From contig NZ_FOCV01000014.1 of NCBI RefSeq assembly GCF_900110205.1, forward strand, positions 115,702 through 179,701: a stretch of 64,000 nt of DNA, read 5' to 3'. Under the pieces are notes generated by a model. That model searched no databases and was not told where the DNA came from. It saw only the letters and a list, made by a program, of their open reading frames with translations. The position numbers and the translations under genes were made by a program. Of this stretch, positions 34,947 to 44,216 are shown piece by piece. The DNA comes from Rhizobium tibeticum (GTDB lineage Bacteria > Pseudomonadota > Alphaproteobacteria > Rhizobiales > Rhizobiaceae). Each line of letters begins with the position of its first letter. Position 1 is the first letter of the stretch.

Positions 34947-35049
34947 ATTTTGCTCCTTGAGGAGGAGCGGCTTTTGCGTTCTTCAATGCTTACAGCGCTC
35001 CGAAAAGACACTATAAGCGGGACCAAATCGCGCGGGACGGCCTAGAGGG

Positions 35050-36090
35050 ATGGAAAACAAAGCGAATTTTGCAGGAGTGGTCTCCGAGGCAACTCGAGAG
35101 CGGCCGACACTGAAAACGATTGCCTTCATGACCGGGCTCGGCGTGACGACGGTATCGCGCGCGCTCAAGGATGCTCCTGACATCGGTGCGGAAACCAAGG
35201 AACGCGTGCGCATGGTCGCCCGTCAGCTTGGCTACCAGCCGAACAGGGCCGGCGTGCGCCTGCGAACCGGCAAGACCAACGTCATTGCGCTGGTGCTGAG
35301 CATCGATGAAGAAATCATGGGCTTCAGCAGCCAGATGGTATTCGGCATCTCGGAGGTGTTGACCGGCACACCCTACCATATCGTCGTCACGCCGCACTCC
35401 CACAGCAAGGATCCGATGCTGCCTGTACGCTACATCCTGGAAACAGGGTCCGCCGACGGCGTCATCATCTCGCGCATCGAGCCCGACGATCCACGTGTTC
35501 GCCTGCTGACAGAGCACAGCATGCCCTTTGCCACGCACGGACGCACGGATGCCGGCCTCACCCATCCCTTTCACGACTTCGACAACGAGGCTTTCGCCCA
35601 TCAGGCCGTCGAAAAGCTGGTCGGCAGGGGCCGCAAGCGCATTGCGCTGCTCCAGCCTCCAAGCAAGTTGACGTACTACACGCACACGCGCATCGGATTT
35701 CAGACCGGACTGCATGACTACGGAGCCGAGGAAGTGCCGCTACGCGTCACGATCGACAACCCGCTAGAGGAAATCCGCAATGCCGTCGAGGTGATGATGC
35801 GCGCCCAGAATGCGCCTGACGGCATCGTCTGCTCAGCCGGAAGCGCCGCCATCGCCGTCAACGCCGGTATCGAGGCCGCCGGCAAGCGACTTGGCCACGA
35901 CGTCGACATGGTTTCCAAGGAATCGGCGCCGATCCTCAACTGGATCCGTCCCGAGATCATCACCGCCTATGAGGATGTCCGCCATGCCGGGCGGGAAATG
36001 GCGAAGGCGGTCATCGCGCGCATCGACGGAATCGAGCCGGAGCTGCTGCAAAGCATCAGCCAGCCCGTCTGGTCGCGGAGGAGCATTTAG
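35050..36090 (+). CDS. LacI-family transcriptional regulator of the sugar locus
   Basis: The 346-residue regulator has the LacI helix-turn-helix and hinge: [20 protein letters not shown], then [20 protein letters not shown] and [21 protein letters not shown] periplasmic-binding-like core follows for sensing a sugar or sugar phosphate. An 18-residue N-terminal arm precedes the HTH. It diverges from the solute-binding protein gene, the usual layout for a local repressor that is released by the transported sugar or a product of it. AGAGGG abuts the ATG at 35050 with almost no spacer, so the true start may be slightly different. It is followed by a cysteine hydrolase gene. Confidence 0.9.
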   Translation: MENKANFAGVVSEATRERPTLKTIAFMTGLGVTTVSRALKDAPDIGAETKERVRMVARQLGYQPNRAGVRLRTGKTNVIALVLSIDEEIMGFSSQMVFGISEVLTGTPYHIVVTPHSHSKDPMLPVRYILETGSADGVIISRIEPDDPRVRLLTEHSMPFATHGRTDAGLTHPFHDFDNEAFAHQAVEKLVGRGRKRIALLQPPSKLTYYTHTRIGFQTGLHDYGAEEVPLRVTIDNPLEEIRNAVEVMMRAQNAPDGIVCSAGSAAIAVNAGIEAAGKRLGHDVDMVSKESAPILNWIRPEIITAYEDVRHAGREMAKAVIARIDGIEPELLQSISQPVWSRRSI

Positions 36091-36163
36091 ACCATCGGCG
36101 CGCCAACCCCTGATCTGGTGGCGGTATAGAGAGACAAGCAATCACAGCGGAGACGCACTGGAA

Positions 36164-36721
36164 ATGACGACGGCACTTCTGATCATCGACGTACAAAATG
36201 CCATCCTTGCGGGAAAAGGCACTCCCGAGCGTCAACCCATCATCGATGCTGCGCTGAATGAAACGGTTTCACGGCTGCAGTCGCTTCGTGCCGAGGCTCA
36301 TCGCGTCAAGGCACCGGTCGTGCTCGTCCAGCACGACGGCGATCCCGGTCATCGCCTGGCGGTCGGCACTGCCGGCTGGGCCATCCGGTCGGAACTATCG
36401 CCCGCCGAGGGCGACACCGTTGTTCACAAGAAGAGCTCAGACTCGTTCTTCGAAACGGATCTTGCCGACCGATTGGCGGAGCGAAATGTCACGCATCTGA
36501 TCGTTGGCGGCTGCATGACGCAGTTTTGCGTCGACACGACAGTCAGGCGTGCAGTGTCGCTGGGCTATGATGTTACACTCGTTGGCGATGGCCATACGAC
36601 GGCCGACTCCGATACGCTGAACTTCGCCGATATCGTCGCGCATCACAACGAAACGCTCGACGATTTCGATGCCGGCAGCGCCCGCATCTTGGTCCGCCCG
36701 ATGGCGGATATTCGCTTCTGA
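36164..36721 (+). CDS. Cysteine hydrolase (isochorismatase-like family)
   Basis: The 185-residue protein has the isochorismatase-fold catalytic set: Asp in LLIIDVQNAIL (about D9), Lys in VVHKKSSDSFFETDL, and nucleophilic Cys in GGCMTQFCVDTTVR, where the second Cys is the likely catalytic one. Related enzymes include nicotinamidases, N-carbamoylsarcosine amidases and biuret hydrolases, so the substrate is open. The start at 36164 follows CGGAG at about 12 bases. It lies 73 bases after the LacI-type gene and ends at a strong bidirectional terminator. A link with the sugar locus is not evident. Confidence 0.85.
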   Translation: MTTALLIIDVQNAILAGKGTPERQPIIDAALNETVSRLQSLRAEAHRVKAPVVLVQHDGDPGHRLAVGTAGWAIRSELSPAEGDTVVHKKSSDSFFETDLADRLAERNVTHLIVGGCMTQFCVDTTVRRAVSLGYDVTLVGDGHTTADSDTLNFADIVAHHNETLDDFDAGSARILVRPMADIRF

Positions 36722-36757
36722 CACGGCATTCCCGGCGTATAAAGCCTAGAAACGCGA

Positions 36758-36787
36758 GGCCAGCCGGGCAAACCCGGCTGGCCTTTT
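36758..36787. terminator. Strong bidirectional terminator between the cysteine hydrolase and gnd genes
   Basis: GGCCAGCCGGG-CAAA-CCCGGCTGGCC is a perfect 11-pair stem followed by TTTT. It serves the convergent hydrolase (+) and gnd (-) genes. Confidence 0.92.
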
Positions 36788-36794
36788 AGCATAC

Positions 36795-38225
36795 TTAGAA
36801 CGTCGCCGCACCGCTGCCCCACGGGCCATGGTGGAAGTCCTTGCCGTCGAGGCGATCGAAGCCGTGTGCGCCGAAGAAGTCGCGCTGCGCCTGGATCAGG
36901 TTGGCAGTGCCGCGGCCCTGGCGATAGGCATCGAAGTAGGTCAGAGCCGAGGTGAGCGCCGGAACCGGCAGACCGGCCTGCAGTGCGGCACCAACAACGC
37001 GGCGCAGGGCAGGCAGAGATTCCTCGACCATCTCGGAGAAAGCCGGCGTCACGATCAGGTTTGCAGCGTCCGGAGCCTTAGTAAAGGCCGAGGTTATCTC
37101 ATCGAGGAACTGCGAACGAATGATGCAGCCGGCACGCCAGATCTTGGCGATAACAGGCATTGGCAGCGACCAGTTGAACTCGCGCGACGCTTCCGCCATG
37201 ACCGCGAAGCCCTGCGCATAGGCACCTATCTTGGCGGCAAACAGCGCCAGTTCCAAATCCTTGTTGAGCTCCGGTCCGTAGGCGATCGGGAACTTGTATT
37301 CCTGCTTGCCGAAGATCTTCTCGGCGGCTTCGCGCTCGGTCTTCATCGACGACAGGCTGCGAGCGGCGACGGCGGCCTCGATCGCGGTTGCCGGAATGCC
37401 CATGTTCTGGGCTTCGATCGCCGACCACTTGCCTGTGCCCTTCTGGCCAGCCTTGTCGAGAATCATGTCGACCATCGAACCGCCGGAAACCGGATCGGTC
37501 GCGGCCAGCACCTTCTCGGAGATTTCGATAAGATAGGAGTTCAGGCGGCCCTTGTTCCATTCGCCGAAGATGCCGCTGATGTCGTTGGCGCTCTTGCCGA
37601 GGCCGTCGCGCAGGATTCCGTAGATTTCGGCGATCATCTGCATGTCGGCATATTCGATGCCGTTGTGGATCGTCTTGACGAAATGGCCGGCGCCGTCATT
37701 GCCGAGCCAGGCAACGCAAGGGTCGTCGTTGTACTTTGCTGCGATCGAGGTGAGAACCTTCTCGACGCGCTTCCAGGAGTCTTCGGTGCCGCCCACCATG
37801 ATCGAAGGACCATGGCGTGCCCCTTCCTCGCCACCCGACACGCCCATGCCGATGAACGTCAGGTCGGTGTTCTTCAGACGGTCGAAACGTGCGATAGTGT
37901 CGCGGAAGTTCGCATTACCGGCATCGATCATGATGTCGCCCTTGGAGAGATGCGGGCGCAGTGCTTCCATCTGCTGATCGACGGCCTCGCCGGCTTTGAT
38001 CATGATGATGATCGGGCGTGGCGGGCGGATCGCGTCGACGAATTCTTCGATCGTCTTGCAGGGAATGATCTGCTTTTTGAGTTCGCCGGCGCTTTCGTAG
38101 AATTCATCCGTTTTCTCAGGCGTGCGGTTGAAGACGGCAATCTTGTTGCCTTTTTCCGCAATGTTGAGCGCCAGGTTGGAACCCATAACGGCAAGGCCGA
38201 TCAGCCCGATTTCTGCCTTTTCCAC
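36795..38225 (-). CDS. gnd: 6-phosphogluconate dehydrogenase (decarboxylating)
   Basis: Gnd oxidises and decarboxylates 6-phosphogluconate to ribulose 5-phosphate with NADP. The 476-residue protein has the dinucleotide fold at the start (EIGLIGLAVMGSNLALNIAE), the signature GVSGGEEGARHGPSIMVGG, catalytic Lys/Glu region GAGHFVKTIHNGIEYADMQ, and the C-terminal HGPWGS-type tail (DFHHGPWGSGAATF). The length matches the long homodimeric form. The start is GTG at 38225, with GGAGG 6 bases upstream; an upstream ATG would add about 35 unlikely residues. It provides the oxidative pentose phosphate step and, with Entner-Doudoroff enzymes elsewhere, central carbon flow. Confidence 0.97.
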   Translation of the reverse strand: MEKAEIGLIGLAVMGSNLALNIAEKGNKIAVFNRTPEKTDEFYESAGELKKQIIPCKTIEEFVDAIRPPRPIIIMIKAGEAVDQQMEALRPHLSKGDIMIDAGNANFRDTIARFDRLKNTDLTFIGMGVSGGEEGARHGPSIMVGGTEDSWKRVEKVLTSIAAKYNDDPCVAWLGNDGAGHFVKTIHNGIEYADMQMIAEIYGILRDGLGKSANDISGIFGEWNKGRLNSYLIEISEKVLAATDPVSGGSMVDMILDKAGQKGTGKWSAIEAQNMGIPATAIEAAVAARSLSSMKTEREAAEKIFGKQEYKFPIAYGPELNKDLELALFAAKIGAYAQGFAVMAEASREFNWSLPMPVIAKIWRAGCIIRSQFLDEITSAFTKAPDAANLIVTPAFSEMVEESLPALRRVVGAALQAGLPVPALTSALTYFDAYRQGRGTANLIQAQRDFFGAHGFDRLDGKDFHHGPWGSGAATF

Positions 38226-38371
38226 GATACACCTCCGATGAGTCATTTTGGACCGGTGTTGTGGCACTCTCTGGCTCAAACGGCAAGTTCGATTCGGCTT
38301 CGAATCGGCCTCGTATTGCCGGGACTGCAAACTAAGCCATATTCCCTCTTGGTCTCACAGGAAGAGAACCG

Positions 38372-39160
38372 ATGACCAGCGCAGCACCACAAGACGATGC
38401 CGTTTTGGCCACACGCGCTGGCCGATACAGGGAGCATGCGCCCTCGCCTGTGCTTGGGGCTCATTTTTGCTGCCTTTGGTCACATGATATCCATGACGGA
38501 GCCAATCAGAGGATCGCGATCGTGCCGGACGGCTATTGCGACATCGTCTGGATGGGAGGCAGGCTTGTGGTCGCCGGGCCGGATCGCAGCAGTGCTTTCC
38601 CGTTCCTTGCCGGTAGCGAGAGAATAGTGGGCGCGCGCTTCGCCCCGGGCGCAGCGGCCGAGTGGCTCAAGGTGCCGCTCTGCGACATCGTCGGCCAGTC
38701 AATTCCTCTGGAGGATTTCTGGGGCGCTCCGGCGCTGAGATTGAATGAATTGCTGGGCGGCTGTGCCGAACCGCATGAACGGCTGCTGCAGTTGAAGGCG
38801 GCGCTCGAGCAGAAAGCCGCCAAACGCGAGCCACCGGCAAGCGATATGGGCTCAGTATTTGCGCGGGCGAGCGATATTTCGAAGTCCGAGAACGTGGCCG
38901 ATGTGTTGCTCGACGAACTCTCCATCGGCGCGCGCCAGCTTCGCCGACGTTGCCACACGCATTTCGGCTACGGGCCGAAGACGCTCGCCCGAATTCGCCG
39001 GTTTCAGGGCATGCTCGGCCTCTGCCGGAGCAGCAAGGTCCTTGCGCTCGCGGAGTTGGCCGTAGCGGCCGGCTATGCCGATCAGGCTCATATGACCCGC
39101 GACGTACGGGAAATCTCCACGCTGACACCTATGCAGCTTCAGCAACAGATAGCCGGCTGA
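38372..39160 (+). CDS. AraC-family transcriptional regulator
   Basis: This 262-residue regulator has an N-terminal DUF6597-type domain (IVPDGYCDIVWMGGRLVVAG then GSERIVGARFAPGAAAEWL). A C-terminal AraC DNA-binding domain with two helix-turn-helices follows (SIGARQLRRRCHTHFGYGPK, then ALAELAVAAGYADQAHMTRD). The protein begins after a short leader that reads GGAAGAGAACCG before the ATG. It is followed by an SRPBCC gene and a VOC-family gene on the same strand with short gaps, so it may control them. Members of this subgroup often regulate small stress or aromatic-metabolism genes; the effector is unknown. Confidence 0.9.
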   Translation: MTSAAPQDDAVLATRAGRYREHAPSPVLGAHFCCLWSHDIHDGANQRIAIVPDGYCDIVWMGGRLVVAGPDRSSAFPFLAGSERIVGARFAPGAAAEWLKVPLCDIVGQSIPLEDFWGAPALRLNELLGGCAEPHERLLQLKAALEQKAAKREPPASDMGSVFARASDISKSENVADVLLDELSIGARQLRRRCHTHFGYGPKTLARIRRFQGMLGLCRSSKVLALAELAVAAGYADQAHMTRDVREISTLTPMQLQQQIAG

Positions 39161-39229
39161 ATGTCCGTTTTCTTCAATACGAAACGGTCTGTTCTGCTAT
39201 CTCCATTTAGAGCAATACAGGAAAGCGCC

Positions 39230-39628
39230 ATGTCTACGATGCCCGCAAGGATCATTCACCGTTCCATCGACAGGAATTGGCGTGACGTATATGCATTTGC
39301 CGCCGCCCCGGAGAATATGCCGCTCTGGGCGTCAGGATTGGCCTCAGGGCTGGAGCGCAACGGCGATGACTGGATTGCCACAGGCGCGCTCGGCACGGTG
39401 AAGGTCAGTTTCGTCCCGCACAATGAGTTCGGCGTCATCGACCATACGGTGACGATCGAGAGCGGATTGCGCGTCTACAACGCACTCCGGATCGTGCCGA
39501 ACGGCGACGGCTGCGAAGTCATGTTCACGCTGTTGCGTATCCCGGGCATGACGGATGAGCAGTTCGAGGCCGATGCCGCCCATATCGCGAAAGATCTCGC
39601 GGCATTGAAGGCATTGATGGAAGGATAG
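39230..39628 (+). CDS. SRPBCC / polyketide cyclase-like protein
   Basis: A 132-residue SRPBCC-fold protein starting MSTMPARIIHRSIDRNWRDV with YAFAAAPENMPLWASGLASG, a typical helix-grip opening. It continues with TVTIESGLRVYNALRIVPNG and ends in a helix (HIAKDLAALKALMEG). The start at 39230 is chosen by AGGAAA 7 bases upstream; the open frame reaches 39161, directly after the AraC stop, but lacks support. It lies 9 bases ahead of the VOC gene, so the two are probably one transcript with the AraC gene. No substrate is known. Confidence 0.82.
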   Translation: MSTMPARIIHRSIDRNWRDVYAFAAAPENMPLWASGLASGLERNGDDWIATGALGTVKVSFVPHNEFGVIDHTVTIESGLRVYNALRIVPNGDGCEVMFTLLRIPGMTDEQFEADAAHIAKDLAALKALMEG

Positions 39629-39637
39629 GAGACAATC

Positions 39638-39991
39638 ATGACGGCAGCAACGGACGACCGACGCATCGACTATGTCGAATTCAACGTCGGCAATATAGAA
39701 GCCTCCAAGGCATTCTACGGCAAGGCTTTCGGCTGGTCTTTTACCGACTACGGCCCCGAGTACTGCGAATTCGATGACGGACGACTAAAAGGTGGCTTTA
39801 CGACGCTGGGAACTCCGAGGCCAGGCGGACCGCTCGTGGTCCTTTATGCGCACGATCTGGAAGCCGCCCTTTCAAGCGTGGAAAGTGCCGGCGGAAAAAT
39901 AGTTCGCCCGATCACCGGTTTTCCCGGCGGTCGCCGGTTTCACTTCAGCGACCCGAATGGGTATGAGCTTGCCGTGTGGACGAAGCGTTGA
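39638..39991 (+). CDS. VOC-family (glyoxalase/bleomycin-resistance fold) protein
   Basis: This 117-residue protein has the vicinal-oxygen-chelate fold. IDYVEFNVGNIEASKAFYGK gives the first metal ligand region, and FSDPNGYELAVWTK is the typical C-terminal DPxGYxxxxW segment. FGWSFTDYGPEYCEFDDGRL and PLVVLYAHDLEAALSSVESA complete the fold. Such proteins dimerise; they include glyoxalases, dioxygenases and resistance proteins, and most single-domain members are of unknown substrate. It is the last gene of the small plus-strand set and converges directly on the PAS gene (adjacent stops, no terminator between them). Confidence 0.88.
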   Translation: MTAATDDRRIDYVEFNVGNIEASKAFYGKAFGWSFTDYGPEYCEFDDGRLKGGFTTLGTPRPGGPLVVLYAHDLEAALSSVESAGGKIVRPITGFPGGRRFHFSDPNGYELAVWTKR

Positions 39992-40714
39992 TCAGGCAGC
40001 GACGCTCGAGGCAGTCGCCCCCGCATGCTGGAGAATGATCAGCGCCCCGATCACGCCCCCCGAGGAATCGTGCAGTGGCGACATGCGGCAGCGAACCGTG
40101 TCCACGGCGTCGCTGTCGCGGCGCTCGTAAGCGTAATCGCTCCCGCACCCGGCAAAACAGGCGTCGAGCTTCGCCTTCGCGCCCTCGTAAAAGCGCTTCT
40201 CGCCAATGAACTCGATCAGGTGACGGCCGATCATATCGATCGGCTTCCTGCCGAGATATGCCGAGTTGACCGTGTTGGAATAGAGATAGCGATAATCCCG
40301 CGTCAGCACCGCGACGCGGTCCGGTATCGCCTCCAGGATCGCAGAGTTCAGGAAGTTGCCATTGTCGACGTTCGGCGTAAACGCAAGGGGGGCAGCCACA
40401 GGCAGCCGCTCGAGGGGCGGCGACATGCGCCAAGGCGGTGTCGCTCCGCCGAAATACCTTTCCATGAGTTCGGAAAGAAGTGCGACATAGGCGCGGACAG
40501 ATTCGCTGTCCTCAGCATACTGGTCGATCAGGCAGCCGACGAACGCGAGCTGCGTATGAACTTCGAGAATATTTGCGGCTGGGTATCCAAGGATAGCATC
40601 GACAAGAGGCTCGATTGAGCAATCGAGCGTGTTCACGCGCGCATCGTCGCCCGCAGCGATTGCTGCATCGATCTGCGCACAACACAATGAGAACGCCCGA
40701 AAAAGCCCCAGCAA
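39992..40714 (-). CDS. PAS-domain protein, probable sensor or signalling adaptor
   Basis: The 240-residue protein has an N-terminal helical part (residues 1-90, DAAIAAGDDARVNTLDCSIE) and a PAS domain from about residue 115 to 225 (AILEAIPDRVAVLTRDYRYL, then SNTVNSAYLGRKPIDMIGRHL, and CRMSPLHDSSGGVIGALIIL). No kinase, GGDEF or DNA-binding output is present, so it may be an adaptor or receive a signal for a partner. It is monocistronic. The PAS arrangement (YLYSNTVNSAYLGR) is normal. The start could also be GTG or TTG nearby. Ligand and partner are unknown. Confidence 0.75.
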   Translation of the reverse strand: MLGLFRAFSLCCAQIDAAIAAGDDARVNTLDCSIEPLVDAILGYPAANILEVHTQLAFVGCLIDQYAEDSESVRAYVALLSELMERYFGGATPPWRMSPPLERLPVAAPLAFTPNVDNGNFLNSAILEAIPDRVAVLTRDYRYLYSNTVNSAYLGRKPIDMIGRHLIEFIGEKRFYEGAKAKLDACFAGCGSDYAYERRDSDAVDTVRCRMSPLHDSSGGVIGALIILQHAGATASSVAA

Positions 40715-40898
40715 GACACCTCCAATGCATTCCCTAAGGGAATGCGACCGAGAGATCGGCTGAGCTTGCGTTACGGAAGTTGAAACCGCCGACGCCTAGC
40801 CACTCGCCTTGATGGTAATCGGTAACATGACGCACGTTCATATTCAATGAACGCACGCGCCTGTTTTTCAATGATAAGATGTAGGGATCGACGCCGGC

Positions 40899-41831
40899 CT
40901 ACAGCACGTCGTGCTTTATCTTCCAACGATCGTGATACCAGAGCCACTGTTCGGGATATTCCCGCACCCAGCTTTCCACCTTGTCGTTGAGGAGTTGCGC
41001 CGTCGCGACCATGTCGAGATTGCCGTTGGCATCCCGAGGCGTCTCAATCATCGGTTCGATTTCCAGCCGATAGCGGTTGCCCGGCAGCCGGATGCAGCGC
41101 GCCGGATAAACCTCGCAATTAAACTGGCGCACGAGCTTGCCGAGCAACGGGTTGGTCTTCACATCGAGCCCGAAGAACTTGGTGTTCAGACCTTTGCGGA
41201 ACTTCTGATCGACCAGCACGCCCACGCCCTGCCCGGCCTCCAACTGCCGCGCCAACGCAAAAGACGAGCCGGCGTGAGACGGCACCAGCTTACCCATTCG
41301 CGCGCTCCGAAAATCAAAAACTTTCTGCGCGACATACGGATTGTTCGGCGGACGGAAGAGAACGGACACATAGAGACCGAACGCCGCGCCGGCCACCGGC
41401 AGCAGTTCGAAATTGCCTGTATGCCCTGTGAAAACGATAAACGGTCGCGGATTGTCGCGTAGATCGAGGAAGATCGGTATGCCCGAGACTTCCACCCTGC
41501 CCGGTTCATTGCGTTCAGGATCGAAATCGAACAGCCTGTCGAGGAATACATACTCGGCAGCAAGCCGCCCCATGTTCCCCCAACTCGCCAACGCAATCTC
41601 CTGGAGCTCCGCCTCGCTCTTCTCAGGAAAGGCATTGCGGAGATTGGCGAGCATCAGGCGGTGGCGCTTCATGCGTGGCCCGAGCTTGCGCGTCAGCCAA
41701 TCCGCAAAGTTGATCGCACCGTCGGCCGGAAACAGCTTCAGGAAGTTCAGGAAGCCGAACATGGTCTGCGCAATCAACCACTGGCGAAAGTGGTCGAGCG
41801 CAAGGACGATCCGCGTGATGAAGAGCTTCAA
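40899..41831 (-). CDS. lpxXL: Very-long-chain acyl lipid A acyltransferase LpxXL
   Basis: LpxXL is the rhizobial lipid A acyltransferase that transfers a very-long-chain hydroxy fatty acid from AcpXL to lipid A (LpxL/HtrB superfamily). The 310-residue protein has one N-terminal membrane anchor region. The catalytic motif HTGNFE is present (His about 137, Glu about 142), with flanking FIVFTG and LLPVAGAA, and SHAGSSFALARQLEAGQGVG follows. It ends the acpXL cluster, 5 bases after the dehydrogenase gene stop, and its place downstream of acpXL-fabZXL-fabFXL-adh2XL fixes its identity. The C-terminal YHDRWKIKH is characteristic of this family. Confidence 0.95.
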   Translation of the reverse strand: MKLFITRIVLALDHFRQWLIAQTMFGFLNFLKLFPADGAINFADWLTRKLGPRMKRHRLMLANLRNAFPEKSEAELQEIALASWGNMGRLAAEYVFLDRLFDFDPERNEPGRVEVSGIPIFLDLRDNPRPFIVFTGHTGNFELLPVAGAAFGLYVSVLFRPPNNPYVAQKVFDFRSARMGKLVPSHAGSSFALARQLEAGQGVGVLVDQKFRKGLNTKFFGLDVKTNPLLGKLVRQFNCEVYPARCIRLPGNRYRLEIEPMIETPRDANGNLDMVATAQLLNDKVESWVREYPEQWLWYHDRWKIKHDVL

Positions 41832-41835
41832 GAAC

Positions 41836-42864
41836 TCAATCCATCTTGAGGATGATTTTGCCGAAGATCTGACGCGATTCCATCCGCTCCAGTGCGCGGT
41901 CGATGTCAGCGAAGCTTACTTCGGTGTCGATGACGGGATGGACCAGTCCGCGCCCCATCTTCTGCATGGCATTCGCCATGTTCTCCATGCGGCAACCAAA
42001 GGAGCCGAGCAGCTTCAGCTGTTGCTGGAAGAGCATCATAAGGTTCATGTCGGTGGAAACGCCGGAGGTCGAACCGCAGGTGACAAGACGGCCCCCGCGC
42101 TTCATCGAGAGCATCGAACCGGCCCACGTATCCTTGCCGACGTGCTCGAAAACGACGTCGACGCCCTTCTTCTTGGTCAGCTTGCGGACGACGCCTTCAA
42201 AGCGGTCTGTGCGGTAGTTGATGACGTGATCGGCGCCGAGCGCCTTGGCCTTCTCGATCTTGTCGTCGGAGCCGACAGTCGTGATGACGGTGCAGCCAAT
42301 CTTTTTGGCCAGCTGGATCGCCGCCGTGCCGATGCCGGAGCCGCCCGCGTGCACCAGGATGGTTTCACCCGGCTCCAGCTTTGCGTTGTCAAACAGCATG
42401 TGCTCGACCGTTCCAAAGGTTACGGGAGCAAGTGCCGCGCCAATGGCGTCGACGCCGGGAGGGGCCGGAACGAGCAGGCGTGCCGGCAGATTCACCTTCT
42501 CCTGCGCGAAACCATCGAGATGGAAACCATGAACGCCGGAAACATGTTCGCAGAGATTGTCGCGTCCCTCGCGGCACGGACGGCAGAGGCCGCATGTGCG
42601 CGCGCCATAGATCGAGACCAACTGGCCAGGCAGGACATTGGCAACGCCTGGTCCGATCGATTCGACAACGCCCGCCGCTTCCGCACCGATAACGAGCGGC
42701 ATCTTGCGCTTCGCAAACGCCATGCCGCGCCAGCCCCAGACGTCGATGTGATTGAGAGCCACTGCCTTTACGCGCAGTGTAACCTCACCTGCGCCCGGAG
42801 CCGCGGGTTCCGGCAGGTCGGTGATCTCAAGCTTGCGATCGTCAATCAGTTGCAAAGCGCGCAT
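41836..42864 (-). CDS. adh2XL: Zinc-binding medium-chain dehydrogenase of the acpXL cluster
   Basis: The 342-residue MDR-superfamily oxidoreductase has GAEAAGVVESIGPGVANVLP, the structural-zinc cysteines CGLCRPCREGRDNLC, the NAD(P)-binding LVHAGGSGIGTAAIQLAKKI, and the C-terminal RALERMESRQIFGKIILKMD. In rhizobia this gene lies in the acpXL-lpxXL operon and is thought to take part in making the very-long-chain acyl group (possibly a reduction in chain elongation). That role follows from position, not direct evidence. Its stop is 5 bases from lpxXL and it follows the FabF1-like gene by 54 bases. Confidence 0.9.
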   Translation of the reverse strand: MRALQLIDDRKLEITDLPEPAAPGAGEVTLRVKAVALNHIDVWGWRGMAFAKRKMPLVIGAEAAGVVESIGPGVANVLPGQLVSIYGARTCGLCRPCREGRDNLCEHVSGVHGFHLDGFAQEKVNLPARLLVPAPPGVDAIGAALAPVTFGTVEHMLFDNAKLEPGETILVHAGGSGIGTAAIQLAKKIGCTVITTVGSDDKIEKAKALGADHVINYRTDRFEGVVRKLTKKKGVDVVFEHVGKDTWAGSMLSMKRGGRLVTCGSTSGVSTDMNLMMLFQQQLKLLGSFGCRMENMANAMQKMGRGLVHPVIDTEVSFADIDRALERMESRQIFGKIILKMD

Positions 42865-42918
42865 GGCAAAGTCCTTCGCCGCGAGGGCGTTCTATCTCGA
42901 TGTTTTGTTGGGAACCGA

Positions 42919-44205
42919 TTAAGCCGGTTCGAGCGCCATGACAAGGCTGGCGTTCTGCCCGCCGAAGCCGAAGGAGTTGGACAGTACGGCGCTGACCTGG
43001 CTCTCCCGCTTCTTGTTGGGCACCACGTCGATAACGATCGATGGATCGGGGTTGGTGTAGTTGATCGTCGGCGGCAACGTGCCGGTCAGCATCGTCTGCA
43101 ACGAGAATACCGCTTCCACCGCACCTGCGGCCGTCAGTGTGTGGCCGATCATCGACTTGTTGGACGACAGCGGAATGGACGCCATCCGCTCACCGAATAC
43201 CGCCAGCATGGAGGCATATTCCATCTTGTCGTTTTCAGGCGTCGAGGTGCCATGCGCATTGATGTAGCCGATATCGCCCTCACCCATTCCGGCATCGGCC
43301 AGCGCTGCGCGGATCGTCGCGATCGCCGGGCCGCCATCCGGAGAGGAACGGGTGCGGTGGAAGGAGTCGGCCTTTTCGCCGGCGCCCTTCATGATGCCGA
43401 GAATCTTCGCGCCGCGCGCGACGGCCGCTTCGAGCGATTCCAGCACCAAGGTGGCGGCGCCTTCGGCGATGACGAAGCCGTCGCGATCCTTGCTGAACGG
43501 CTTGGAGGCCTTGGTCGGCGGATCGTTTTGCGTGGAGAGAGCCGAAAGCAGCGAAAAGCGGATGAGTGCCTCTGCGCTTACCGAGCCATCGGTCGCGACA
43601 GCGAGTGCGCGCAAGGTGCGGCCCTGGCGGATCGCCTCGATGCCGAGCTGGATTGCCGTCGCGCCAGACGCACAGGCCGTCGACAGCGTTACCGGCAGGC
43701 CGCGCGTGCCGAAACGATCAGCAAGGCGTTCGGAAATTGCACCGAACAGCGATGCCTCATGGAAAGCAGCATCAGGACGCTGACGCATGGCAGCCAGGAA
43801 CCGGTCATAGGCGTCTCCTGCGTGATCGGCCGGCGGCGAACGGTCGGCGAGTTCGAAACGAGCACTCCATTCCGGTTCGATCGGCGGCGCAGCCAGGAAC
43901 AGCGGTCCGTCAAAATCACCGCTGATGCCAGCATCGGCGAGCGCTTCGATCGTGGTTTCCCGGGCGAACGCATAGGAGCGTTCGACGGCGTTTGCGACCG
44001 GAATGTCGATGAAATCGACGGTGCCAGCGATGCGGGTCGAAAGCCCCTCCGTCGGAAAGCGATTGATCGCATGAATGCCTGAGGTACCGGCCGTCAGTGC
44101 CGACCAGTTGTCCTTCAGGCCCTGCCCCAGCGAGGTAATGATACCGACACCCGTCACTGCGACGATCGGGCGGCCCAGGTGATCCTTGTAAGCCGAATCT
44201 TTCAT
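42919..44205 (-). CDS. fabF1XL: Beta-ketoacyl-ACP synthase of VLCFA synthesis (catalytic subunit)
   Basis: This 428-residue KAS II-like enzyme carries all active-site residues: the Cys of LSTACASGATAIQLG (about C178), the His of YINAHGTSTPEN, and SNKSMIGHTLTAAGAVEA with the Lys and second His. It condenses malonyl-ACP with AcpXL-bound acyl chains during elongation toward C28. The start at 44205 follows GGAG 8 bases upstream. The preceding gene ends only 12 bases upstream, and that neighbour is a ketosynthase without the Cys, so the two may form a heterodimer. F1/F2 numbering is from memory of rhizobial usage and could be swapped. Confidence 0.93.
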   Translation of the reverse strand: MKDSAYKDHLGRPIVAVTGVGIITSLGQGLKDNWSALTAGTSGIHAINRFPTEGLSTRIAGTVDFIDIPVANAVERSYAFARETTIEALADAGISGDFDGPLFLAAPPIEPEWSARFELADRSPPADHAGDAYDRFLAAMRQRPDAAFHEASLFGAISERLADRFGTRGLPVTLSTACASGATAIQLGIEAIRQGRTLRALAVATDGSVSAEALIRFSLLSALSTQNDPPTKASKPFSKDRDGFVIAEGAATLVLESLEAAVARGAKILGIMKGAGEKADSFHRTRSSPDGGPAIATIRAALADAGMGEGDIGYINAHGTSTPENDKMEYASMLAVFGERMASIPLSSNKSMIGHTLTAAGAVEAVFSLQTMLTGTLPPTINYTNPDPSIVIDVVPNKKRESQVSAVLSNSFGFGGQNASLVMALEPA

Positions 44206-44216
44206 TTGCACACTCC

